Under the pieces are notes generated by a model, which did no database searches, was not told the DNA's origin, and saw only the letters and a list, made by a program, of their open reading frames with translations. A stretch of DNA of 21,712 nucleotides. Source: Christensenella sp. UBA7868 (GTDB lineage Bacteria; Bacillota; Clostridia; Christensenellales; UBA1242). The position numbers were made by a program, and so were the translations under genes. This document shows, in pieces, positions 14,757-21,712 of this stretch. Position 1 is the stretch's first letter; each line of letters starts with the position of its first letter. Location: assembly GCA_002501285.1 (NCBI GenBank), contig DLSG01000052.1, positions 1 through 21,712 on the forward strand, in the 5' to 3' direction.

Positions 14757-16556
14757 TTGAGAGAATATTATAATTTAAATAGTTCATCCTTTGGTAAAAA
14801 CACAATGAGATATGTGTTAGGATCGTTAAAAGAAAAAACAATATATGATATTACCGAAGGAGCGGAAGAAAATCCATTAAAAAACTGTGCTGCGAAAATT
14901 TCAAAATCAACATTTTCATTTGAGAAAAATCCAATTCTGTATAATTTGCCAAATTCTAAAAGTAGTGATTCAAAAATATTCAGTTCAGTTTTTAGGGCTG
15001 TTGGATTAAACAAGTATAACAAAATGCTGCCATTTGTAATTTTGAAAGATCGATCAGAAAGTACTGGAGAAATTTATATTGATAAATATATCTTGGGTGA
15101 AGACAGTGATAGTTTGATTAATGAGTACAATAAAGCTTTAAATAATTATGATATACAATCAAATAAAGCAATAAGGGACCAAGAAAATCTAGTATATATT
15201 GAGTCTTATGAAAAAGATACTATAGATATATTAAGAACTTTAATAACTTATACTGATACAGGAATCGCTGGACAACAACAATTAAATAACAAGTTTATAA
15301 AAGATTATAATCTTGAAGGAAATTGTGATTTAATGAAAGTCGCTGCTATAAAAAATATTTTTACTAATTCAAGATTATTGTTGATATATGGTGCAGCAGG
15401 CACAGGTAAAACTATGTTAATTGATTATATTTCAACACTTATGGATGGAAGAAATAAACTCTTCATGGCAAAAACACATACAGCTAAGCAAAACTTAGAA
15501 TCAAGAATTAAAAACCCAGGAGCAAATAGCAAATTTATTGGAATTGATCAGTTTAAGAAATCAAAAGATAAAACAGTTTATGATGTTGTGTTCATTGATG
15601 AATGTAGCACTATTGATAATAGAACTATGAAAACAGTTTTATCTAAAATATCAAAAGAATCTTTAATTGTTCTTGCGGGAGATATTTTTCAAATTGAATC
15701 TATAGAATTTGGAAATTGGTTCTATTATGCAAAAGATATACTAAGACATGATTCAATGGTTGAACTTGATAGCACATGGAGAACAAAAGATAAAGAATTA
15801 ATAAAACTTTGGGATGAGGTAAGATATAAAAAAGATTGTGTAACCGAAGTCTTAGCTATGGATGGCCCTTTTTCTGAAAATATAACAAAAAATATACTAA
15901 AAGAGAATAATGACGATACAATAGTTTTATGTTTAAACTATGATGGAAGATTTGGATTGAATAATATAAATAGTTATTTTCAAGATGCTAATAAAAATAG
16001 CGATTATTATAAGTGGCATGAGTGGAAATATAAAATTGGAGATAGAATATTATTTAATGAATCTAAAAGATTTCCTTGTTTATATAACAATTTAAAAGGG
16101 AAAATTATTGATATAGAAAAGGAAGAGGATAAAATAATATTTTCCATTGAAGTAGAAAGAAATTTGACGTATTTTGATGTTAAAAATCTTGATTTTATAT
16201 CAGTAGAGTATTTGGATGAAACAACTTTAGTAAAATTCGCGGTTTACGAAAATAATGGTGGCAGTACGGAAGAAGAAAGAGATTTGTCAAAGCAAAGATC
16301 TATTGTTCCGTTTCAAATTGCATATGCTGTTTCTATACACAAATCACAAGGTTTAGAATATGATAATGTAAAGATAGTTATTCCTAGTAATGGTGCTAGT
16401 CAAATAACACATGGAATTTTTTATACTGCGATTACAAGAGCAAGACAGAATCTAAAAATATATTGGAGCAGCGAAACAATGAAAGAAGTGATATCTAATA
16501 TTTTGACGGAAGAAAGTTCAAATAAGAGTTTAGATATAATAAAAAAGAAATTATAA
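14757..16556 (+). CDS. SF1-type DNA helicase (UvrD/RecD-like), probably fused to the upstream nuclease
   Basis: The 599 residues from TTG 14757 hold a full set of SF1 helicase motifs: Walker A GAAGTGKT (212-219), Walker B DE (281-282), motif III GDxxQ (308-312), a WRT motif in ELDSTWRTKDKEL, motif V HKSQG (528-532) and motif VI YTAITRAR (about 556-563). About 200 residues with no motif precede Walker A and would form the link to the nuclease. The TTG has no ribosome binding site, and the frame is open back to 14613 with no ATG, so independent start is unlikely. By a -1 shift at 14676-14682 it continues the nuclease as a 1,100-residue protein. It probably unwinds or translocates on DNA to feed the nuclease. 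A strong terminator follows. An internal start at the first ATG (residue 17) cannot be excluded. Confidence 0.75.
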   Translation: MREYYNLNSSSFGKNTMRYVLGSLKEKTIYDITEGAEENPLKNCAAKISKSTFSFEKNPILYNLPNSKSSDSKIFSSVFRAVGLNKYNKMLPFVILKDRSESTGEIYIDKYILGEDSDSLINEYNKALNNYDIQSNKAIRDQENLVYIESYEKDTIDILRTLITYTDTGIAGQQQLNNKFIKDYNLEGNCDLMKVAAIKNIFTNSRLLLIYGAAGTGKTMLIDYISTLMDGRNKLFMAKTHTAKQNLESRIKNPGANSKFIGIDQFKKSKDKTVYDVVFIDECSTIDNRTMKTVLSKISKESLIVLAGDIFQIESIEFGNWFYYAKDILRHDSMVELDSTWRTKDKELIKLWDEVRYKKDCVTEVLAMDGPFSENITKNILKENNDDTIVLCLNYDGRFGLNNINSYFQDANKNSDYYKWHEWKYKIGDRILFNESKRFPCLYNNLKGKIIDIEKEEDKIIFSIEVERNLTYFDVKNLDFISVEYLDETTLVKFAVYENNGGSTEEERDLSKQRSIVPFQIAYAVSIHKSQGLEYDNVKIVIPSNGASQITHGIFYTAITRARQNLKIYWSSETMKEVISNILTEESSNKSLDIIKKKL

Positions 16557-16600
16557 AATTATTTAGAAAGTAAAAAATTAATAAGAAACCTAATAATTTT

Positions 16601-16633
16601 GTCAACTTCGATAGAGCGGAGTTGACCTTTTTT
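16601..16633 (+). terminator. Rho-independent terminator of the nuclease-helicase locus
   Basis: GTCAACTTCG (16601-16610) and CGGAGTTGAC (16617-16626) form a ten-pair hairpin (one G-U) with the loop ATAGAG, followed by a run of six T. It lies about 45 bp after the helicase stop. Confidence 0.85.
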
Positions 16634-16699
16634 ATGTCTAAATAAAGAATTTTTTTTATTTGGCTTTTGATAAAATTTATTATATGGACTATAATTTCT

Positions 16700-17305
16700 T
16701 CACGATTCATTTTTAATGTTTGTAATTTTGAGATATTTATAAAATGTTGATTTATTCATATTTAATTTTTGTAAAGCATCAGAAAGAGAAATAGTTTTAT
16801 TCATAAAGAGCATTATAATGTTATCAAAATTTTTTGGTAAAATATATTTTGGCCTACCTAAGTGTTTGCCTTTTTCTTTTGCTATTCTTATCCCTTCAGC
16901 TTGACGTCTTTTTATGTTTTCTCTTTCGTTTTCAGCAACAAAAGAGAGTATTTGCAAGACTATATCACTTATAAATTTGCCAACTAAGTTTTTACCTTCG
17001 GTTCGAGTGTCAAGTAATGGCATATCCAAGACTTGAATATCAACATTTATGTCGTTAACAAGCGTTCGCCATTCATCAATAATCATATCATAATTTCTGC
17101 CGAGTCTATCAATGCTTTTGATTATCAGCAAATCACCAGACCTAAGTTTTTTCTTCAATTTTTGATACTCGTCTCTTTCAAAATCTTTACCACTCTGTTT
17201 ATCAATAAATATTGTTTTATCATTCAGTCCCTGTGCATACATTTCCACAAGTTGTCTATCTATATTCTGTTCTTTTGTGCTAACACGCACATAGCCATAT
17301 TTCAT
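16700..17305 (-). CDS. Small serine recombinase (resolvase/invertase family)
   Basis: This 201-residue protein is a Hin/Tn3-resolvase-type site-specific recombinase. The catalytic domain starts YGYVRVSTKEQN with nucleophile Ser9 and Arg7. The active-site arginine motif is IDRLGR (65-70), and the long E helix follows (FVAENERENIKRRQAEGI, about 122-139). A helix-turn-helix near 170-192 (TISLSDALQKLNMNKSTFYKYL) binds DNA. Full length suggests it is active. The ATG follows AGAGGTG, and a TGGTATAAT extended -10 lies just upstream. About 70 bp from its start lies the first of two inverted sites whose shape fits serine-recombinase crossover sites. That makes inversion of the intervening 166 bp its likely job, although a resolvase or an orphan recombinase is possible. 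Confidence 0.85.
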   Translation of the reverse strand: MKYGYVRVSTKEQNIDRQLVEMYAQGLNDKTIFIDKQSGKDFERDEYQKLKKKLRSGDLLIIKSIDRLGRNYDMIIDEWRTLVNDINVDIQVLDMPLLDTRTEGKNLVGKFISDIVLQILSFVAENERENIKRRQAEGIRIAKEKGKHLGRPKYILPKNFDNIIMLFMNKTISLSDALQKLNMNKSTFYKYLKITNIKNES

Positions 17306-17322
17306 ATAATCACCTCTAAAGA

Positions 17323-17331
17323 ATTATACCA
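17323..17331 (-). promoter_or_regulatory. Extended -10 promoter of the recombinase gene
   Basis: On the minus strand TGGTATAAT is a perfect extended -10 element about 18 bp before the ATG. The usual -35 position is poor. It lies outside the invertible segment, so the recombinase should be expressed in both orientations. Confidence 0.6.
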
Positions 17332-17372
17332 AATAAAAAAGATTCCCACTTAAAAAAGCGAGAGCCTTTTCT

Positions 17373-17393
17373 GTCCAAAAAGGTGTACCTTTA
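17373..17393 (+). repeat. Left inverted recombination-type site
   Basis: The site contains AAAGGT (17379-17384), the centre GT (17385-17386) and ACCTTT (17387-17392): a perfect six-base palindrome around an asymmetric dinucleotide. Over 21 bp it matches the reverse complement of 17544-17564 at 20 positions. The shape (two half-sites around a 2-bp core) is that of serine recombinase crossover sites. Confidence 0.75.
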
Positions 17394-17552
17394 TATATTT
17401 TATATATTACTATAAAAATTCGTTTTAATCAACTAAAAGGGTTATTTGTTTGCTTAAAATTTTAAATTTTTCAACCCAAATCTTATTTTTTTTAATAAAA
17501 AAGGTATTTTGACTTCTGTTTTTTTAAATGCGACAAAATTCTTTAAAGGTAC
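17385..17552. mobile_element. Putative invertible DNA segment (switch) upstream of the Type III mod gene
   Basis: The crossover centres of two inverted sites lie 166 bp apart, next to a serine recombinase gene and about 150 bp before mod. The segment has no ORF and carries promoter-like elements in both directions. Leftward there is TTGATT (17427-17432) with TAATAT (17404-17409) at 17 bp. Rightward there is TTGACT (17509-17514) with a weak CAAAAT 19 bp on. Inversion would exchange which gene these face. A TATAAT outside the segment (17603) could drive mod in either state, so the switch model is an inference. Confidence 0.55.
17404..17432 (-). promoter_or_regulatory. Promoter-like element inside the invertible segment
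   Basis: On the minus strand TTGATT and TAATAT (four of six matches each) are spaced 17 bp apart. It points toward the recombinase in this orientation and would point toward mod after inversion. Confidence 0.4.
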
Positions 17553-17564
17553 ACCTTTTTAGAC
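17544..17564 (-). repeat. Right inverted recombination-type site
   Basis: AAAGGT (17545-17550), centre AC (17551-17552) and ACCTTT (17553-17558), followed by TTAGAC. It is the reverse complement of the left site with one mismatch in 21. The similarity stops abruptly on the inner side. Confidence 0.75.
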
Positions 17565-17602
17565 AAAAATTTATAAACATTTTTACTATTATACAATACG
17601 AA

Positions 17603-17608
17603 TATAAT
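17603..17608 (+). promoter_or_regulatory. TATAAT box upstream of mod
   Basis: A perfect TATAAT lies about 95 bp before the mod ATG, between the right inverted site and the gene. The matching -35 region (about 17580-17585, TTTTTA) is poor, so it may need an activator or be a weak basal promoter. Confidence 0.4.
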
Positions 17609-17700
17609 CATTTTTAAAGAGATGAATAGTTTTGATTTATTAAAGATGTTAATAATTTTGCTTTCATATAAAGGCGACTTGAAATTTTTAGGGGGAAATT

Positions 17701-19707
17701 ATGGATAAATTACAAATGCAAAGTAAAAATATAGTAGATGAAAACATTGAATTCATTGCAAAAAGGTTTCCAAATTGTGTAACAGAAGCACTCGATGATG
17801 AAGGAAGATTAACGAAATTAGTAGACTTTGATATGCTAAAACAAGAGTTGAGTCATGTTGTCATTGATGGAGAGAAAGAAAGATACACAATGACTTGGCC
17901 TGATAAAAAGCAAGCCATACTTACAGCAAACGCACCTATTGCCAAGACACTTCGCCCGTGCAGAGAGGAAAGTGTAGATTTTGATCATACACAAAACCTT
18001 TATATTGAGGGAGACAATCTAGATGTTCTTAAACTTTTAAGGGAAACCTATCTTGGAAAAATTAAAATGATATACATAGATCCACCTTATAACACGGGTA
18101 ATGATTTTGTGTACAACGATGATTTTGCTGTGGATACCGATGAGTATTTAGAAAGAAGTAATCAGGTTGATGACCAAGGGAATCGTATGGTGACCAATAA
18201 CGATAGTAATGGCAGATTTCATACAGATTGGCTTAATATGATTTATCCAAGATTAAAAATAGCAAAAGATTTACTTTCAGGAGAAGGAGTTATTTTAATA
18301 TCTATTGATGATAACGAATATGCAAATTTAAAGAAAGTTTGTGATGAGATTTTTGGTGTAAACTGCTTTTGTGGAACTTTAATACAAAATAAAGGTAATG
18401 CACAAAACGATGCACACAATATGCAAAAAAATCATGAATATATACTTTGCTATTTTAAAAATGTAAATAGTAGTTTGGAAAACATCTTATCATTTAAAGA
18501 AATCGTTGAAAAAGAAGTTTTTGAAGATGAAAAAGGATTTTTCTATAAAGGATCAGGTCTTGTTACTGGTGGAGAGGGAGGCACTTTAAATAGGCGACCA
18601 AATTTAGGACATTCCATTTACTATAATGAATTAACAAATGACATAATAGCTGTTCAAGATTATGATGTTGTAAAAGCAAAGACATCAAATAATGAAAGTG
18701 AGATTTACAATACTGACACATATTTAGTCAATAAAGGCTATGCTGTAATCAGACCCCCAAAGAAGGGGACGAAGTTAGGTGTTTGGACTTGGAGTTTGGA
18801 TAAAGTAAATGCAGAAAAAAATGATTTACTAATTTCTAAGACCAAAGATGGTTATTCAATCTATAAAAAAGTTTACACTAACGAAAAAGTCTATTCTAAA
18901 AATGGTAAAAATTTTGTATTGATTAAGAAAGATATGCCAACAAGGAGTGTTCTTGATTTTTCAACAGCAAAAGGTTCAGCTATTGTAAATAACTTATTAG
19001 GGATGAAAGTCTTTGATAATCCAAAAAATATAGACTTAATGATATATTTGATAAGCCTAATTAATACTAAAGAAATGACCGTCCTTGATTTCTTTAGTGG
19101 CTCAGCAACTACTGCACATGCAGTAATGGAACAAAATTCAATTGATGGTGGAACTCGTAATTTTATTATGATTCAACTTCCTGAAATTTGTAATGATGTT
19201 AATAAACAGCAAGGGTTTAAAACTATTTGTGATATTGGCAAAGCGAGAATTAAAAAAGCAGGGGAAAGAATAAAGTCGGAAAATCCAAATTGCTTAATTG
19301 ACATTGGTTTCAGATGCTTAAAATTAGACAGTAGTTGTATGAAAGATATTTACTATTCACCAAATAAAACAACACAAGATTTGCTTACTCAATTTGAAGA
19401 TAACATCAAAGAAGATAGAACTCCAGAAGATTTGCTATTCCAAGTAATGCTTGATATGGGTGTAATGCTTTCTAGCGAAATAAAAACCTTAGAAATCAAT
19501 GGCAAAAAAGTATTCAATGTAAACGATGACAACCTAGTTTGTTGTTTTGATAAAGACCTTAATGATGATGTTGTTACAGCAATTGCAAAAATGCAACCAT
19601 TGTATGCAGTATTTAGAGATGCAAGTATGTCAACTGACAGTGTAGCAGTAAACTTTGACCAAATATTTGAGACTTATTCACCAACTACTACAAGGGAAAT
19701 AATTTAA
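17701..19707 (+). CDS. mod: Type III restriction-modification methyltransferase (Mod subunit)
   Basis: This 668-residue beta-class adenine-N6 DNA methyltransferase is the modification and specificity subunit of a Type III system. Motif IV is DPPY at 127-130 (IDPPYNTGNDFVYND). The AdoMet-binding motif I comes later, as VLDFFSGSATTAHAV (about 461-475), the order typical of Mod proteins. The target-recognition domain should lie between, about residues 215-455, and sets the sequence methylated. Mod works alone as a methylase and with Res as a nuclease. The ATG has an AGGGGG site. The stop overlaps the start of the next gene (TAATG). A putative invertible segment lies upstream, so expression may be phase variable. 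Confidence 0.9.
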   Translation: MDKLQMQSKNIVDENIEFIAKRFPNCVTEALDDEGRLTKLVDFDMLKQELSHVVIDGEKERYTMTWPDKKQAILTANAPIAKTLRPCREESVDFDHTQNLYIEGDNLDVLKLLRETYLGKIKMIYIDPPYNTGNDFVYNDDFAVDTDEYLERSNQVDDQGNRMVTNNDSNGRFHTDWLNMIYPRLKIAKDLLSGEGVILISIDDNEYANLKKVCDEIFGVNCFCGTLIQNKGNAQNDAHNMQKNHEYILCYFKNVNSSLENILSFKEIVEKEVFEDEKGFFYKGSGLVTGGEGGTLNRRPNLGHSIYYNELTNDIIAVQDYDVVKAKTSNNESEIYNTDTYLVNKGYAVIRPPKKGTKLGVWTWSLDKVNAEKNDLLISKTKDGYSIYKKVYTNEKVYSKNGKNFVLIKKDMPTRSVLDFSTAKGSAIVNNLLGMKVFDNPKNIDLMIYLISLINTKEMTVLDFFSGSATTAHAVMEQNSIDGGTRNFIMIQLPEICNDVNKQQGFKTICDIGKARIKKAGERIKSENPNCLIDIGFRCLKLDSSCMKDIYYSPNKTTQDLLTQFEDNIKEDRTPEDLLFQVMLDMGVMLSSEIKTLEINGKKVFNVNDDNLVCCFDKDLNDDVVTAIAKMQPLYAVFRDASMSTDSVAVNFDQIFETYSPTTTREII

Positions 19708-20231
19708 TGGAAAAAAATCCTCTTATTGTTTTACAAACATTTGCGTTGAGTAGTATAAATTTTGCTTATTATGAATTAAAGAAAAATCCACCATTAAAAT
19801 TAGTGCTGGATTCTGTTGGCAATACTGATGAAGAAAAATTCATTAACTATGTTTCAAGTTTAACAAGTATAGAATTAAATAATTTTAAAAAAGATATGTC
19901 CATTTATTTAAAAAATGAAACAACAACACAAAGCAGAATGATGTTAATAACAAATTATTTGTATGCTTTATTAGTAAAAAGCAAAAACAATAAAATATCT
20001 ATTCATAATAATTTTGAAAGTAGAAAAGAAGAAATTGAAAAATTTTTAGAAGAAAATAAAGAAACAATAGACAAGTTAAAAACTATTAGAGATAAAGTTT
20101 ATTCACATATTGATTTGGATTGGTTGGATTATGTCAAAAATATTTCATTTGAAGAAATTGAAACTTGTATTAACTTTTTAAACTCCATAATTGAATATGA
20201 TTTTGAAAGAATACTATCATCGAATAACTAA
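19707..20231 (+). CDS. HEPN-like helical protein in the Type III RM operon
   Basis: This 174-residue, all-helical, charged protein has the motif IRDKVYSH (Arg128-His134). It fits the R-x(4-6)-H signature of HEPN ribonucleases and the R(D/N)K...H block of AbiU2-like abortive-infection proteins. The helical bundle before it (EERKEEIEKFLEE-type heptads, about 108-125) also fits. It overlaps mod by one base (TAATG), so it is translationally coupled to the methyltransferase. A toxin- or Abi-like role that depends on the RM system is attractive but unproven. It may instead be a structural HEPN partner. Family assignment rests on one short motif. Confidence 0.5.
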   Translation: MEKNPLIVLQTFALSSINFAYYELKKNPPLKLVLDSVGNTDEEKFINYVSSLTSIELNNFKKDMSIYLKNETTTQSRMMLITNYLYALLVKSKNNKISIHNNFESRKEEIEKFLEENKETIDKLKTIRDKVYSHIDLDWLDYVKNISFEEIETCINFLNSIIEYDFERILSSNN

Positions 20232-20244
20232 GGAGTGAGCATAA

Positions 20245-20517
20245 ATGATAGATGATTCTTATACTGCTATAATAGCAGACCAATTGCTTGAAGATGCTGA
20301 AAACAAAGCCAGAATTGATGCTTTGGAACAAGAAAGTGCACAATTATAACAGAAAATAAATAAATTGGAAGGTAGACCAAACCCTCAAAGGAAATTAAAG
20401 AAAAAGAACACCTAGTTCAAGAGCAAAAACTAGTTGGTGGATATACATAATTTTAGTGGGATTATTCCGTTACTAGTATCAATTGGACTACTTATTTATG
20501 TTTTAACAAAATATTAA
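20245..20517 (+). pseudogene. Decayed small coiled-coil plus membrane-anchor gene
   Basis: A good AGGAG and ATG open a frame that stops after 34 residues (20245-20349, ending LEQESAQL). The same frame continues past the TAA as QKINKLEGRPNPQ, then a second frame reads KEIKEKEHLVQEQKLVGG. A third frame gives a membrane helix IIPLLVSIGLLIYVLTKY that stops at 20515-20517, shortly before res. Read in sequence these give a plausible small protein with a coiled coil and a C-terminal membrane anchor, broken by one stop and two shifts. Alternatively only the 34-residue peptide is real. It sits between the HEPN-like gene and res. Confidence 0.5.
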
Positions 20518-20530
20518 AGGAAGAAAACTT

Positions 20531-21712
20531 ATGAAATTTAAATTCAAGACACAGCCATATCAACAGGAAGCTGTAAGTAATATCAGCAAGGTATTCAAAG
20601 GACAGCCAAAGTTGGATATGGTTAGATACACAAGAGACTTAGGTATTAAGAAAAAGACTGATGAGTTAAAGCAGGCTTCACTTTTTGACGCCTTTGAAGA
20701 AAATGATGATGGTTTTGAAAATGCTAAAATTTTGCTTGATGAAACTGACATTTTGCAAAACATAAAACATATTCAACAAGACTGCAACTACAAAGAGTCA
20801 GAAGAGTTAGTTAAAGGTCTTGGCAAGTGTTCACTTGATATTGAAATGGAAACAGGAACAGGTAAAACCTATGTGTATATCAACACCATTTTTGAACTCA
20901 ATGAAAGATATGGTTGGAGTAAATTCATAGTTGTAGTTCCCAGCATTGCTATTCGTGAAGGTGTTAAAAAGTCATTCCAGATGATGGAAGATCACTTTAT
21001 GGATCGTTATCATAAAAAGGCAAGATACTTTGTTTACAACAGCAAAAGGCTTAGCGAATTAGATAGTTTTGCTTCATGTAGTGATATAAATGTAATGATC
21101 ATTAACATGCAAGCGTTCAACGCTCGTGGTGCTGATGCCAGAAGAATTGATATGGTACTTGATGAATTCCAATCAAGAAAACCAATTGATGTTGTAGCAA
21201 AAACAAGACCAATCCTAATCCTAGATGAACCACAAAAGATGGGCGATGAAAAGAGTGCAACACAACTTTCACTTCGCAAATTTAATCCGTTGTTCTGTAT
21301 GAACTTCTCAGCAACACACAAAAAGCAACACAATCTTGTATATTGCTTGGATGCAGTGGATGCATACAACAAATGCTTGGTTAAAAAGATTCAAGTTAAA
21401 GGCTTTGAAATAAAGAATTTGCGTGGAATAGATAAATACCTATATTTGCAAGACATCGTGCTTTCACCAAACAAACCACCAATGTGTAAGTTAGAGTTTG
21501 AAATCAATTACAATAAGTCAATAAACAGGGAAACCCGTATCTTAGGCAAAGGCGATAATTTGTACCATAAGTCTAACCAAATGGAACAATACAAGAACGA
21601 TTACATAATTTCTGACATCAATCCATTCAACAACACAATCACTTTCCTTAATGGACAAGTTTTGCATATTGGAGAAGTGCTAGGAGATGTATCAGATAAA
21701 GACCTTAGAAGA
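20531..21712 (+). CDS. res: Type III restriction endonuclease Res subunit (5' part, runs off the window)
   Basis: An open frame of 394 codons runs from ATG 20531 to the last base of the window without a stop. It is the N-terminal part of the SF2 helicase/translocase subunit of a Type III restriction enzyme. It opens KFKFKTQPYQQEAVSNI (Q-tip region). Walker A is ETGTGKT (107-113), the DEAD-box-like motif II is DEPQ (232-235), typical of Res proteins, and motif III is SAT (260-262). Full-length Res proteins have about 900-1,000 residues with a C-terminal nuclease domain, which lies outside. AAGGA precedes the ATG. Its codons end in C or G visibly more often than those of the island genes to the left, which hints at a different origin or at stronger conservation. 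Confidence 0.88.
   Translation, partial: MKFKFKTQPYQQEAVSNISKVFKGQPKLDMVRYTRDLGIKKKTDELKQASLFDAFEENDDGFENAKILLDETDILQNIKHIQQDCNYKESEELVKGLGKCSLDIEMETGTGKTYVYINTIFELNERYGWSKFIVVVPSIAIREGVKKSFQMMEDHFMDRYHKKARYFVYNSKRLSELDSFASCSDINVMIINMQAFNARGADARRIDMVLDEFQSRKPIDVVAKTRPILILDEPQKMGDEKSATQLSLRKFNPLFCMNFSATHKKQHNLVYCLDAVDAYNKCLVKKIQVKGFEIKNLRGIDKYLYLQDIVLSPNKPPMCKLEFEINYNKSINRETRILGKGDNLYHKSNQMEQYKNDYIISDINPFNNTITFLNGQVLHIGEVLGDVSDKDLRR

Noticed and set aside
17352..17371. Small terminator between the invertible segment and the recombinase
   Set aside because: Only a five-pair A/T-rich stem (AAAAG/CTTTT) can be formed; too weak to call.

Overview
The window looks like a chromosomal segment of a very AT-rich, endospore-forming, low-GC Gram-positive bacterium (Bacillota, gut or rumen type). 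The reasons are AGGAG-type ribosome binding sites, TTGACA/TATAAT promoters, a DnaB/DnaD-DnaI type primosome locus, a complete gerA-gerB-gerC spore germinant receptor operon, and a BclA-like collagen/jelly-roll spore-surface protein behind a sigma-K-like promoter. TGA is used as a stop (the recombinase gene ends in TGA), so the genetic code is standard. I cannot name the genus.

Left half (1-10.8 kb), housekeeping and sporulation. A short GGTTA tandem repeat lies at the very edge. A minus-strand operon follows: a DnaB/DnaD-like helicase loader translationally coupled to a DnaI/DnaC loader ATPase that is broken by a frameshift plus an apparent internal deletion. Next come a membrane-anchored M1 zinc aminopeptidase (+), an unknown two-TM protein (-) with a near-consensus promoter so close that the mRNA should be leaderless, the collagen-like exosporium-type protein (+), a MazG-like pyrophosphohydrolase (-) and the ger operon (+). 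Convergent gene pairs are separated by bidirectional terminators.

Right half (10.8-21.7 kb), accessory and defence island. Two unrecognised proteins (one with an HNEH motif and a switch-like leader) come first. They are followed by about 0.8 kb with no ORF that can fold into a large, long-range-paired RNA. Then comes a PD-(D/E)xK-like (DUF4365-type) nuclease ORF and an SF1 helicase ORF in the -1 frame. They join exactly at a T TTA AAA AAG slippery run, so they may form one 1,100-residue nuclease-helicase by programmed frameshifting, or one gene broken by a one-base change.

After a terminator there is a small serine recombinase (-). It faces a 166-bp segment bounded by two inverted, near-identical sites, each with the palindromic core AAAGGT-GT-ACCTTT. 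On the other side lies a Type III restriction-modification operon: mod, a HEPN-like gene, a decayed coiled-coil/TM gene, and res running off the right edge. The layout suggests an invertible promoter or switch segment that could phase-vary a Type III methyltransferase. I consider this and the frameshift-joined nuclease-helicase the most interesting signals. All family assignments are by eye from motifs; no searches were run.
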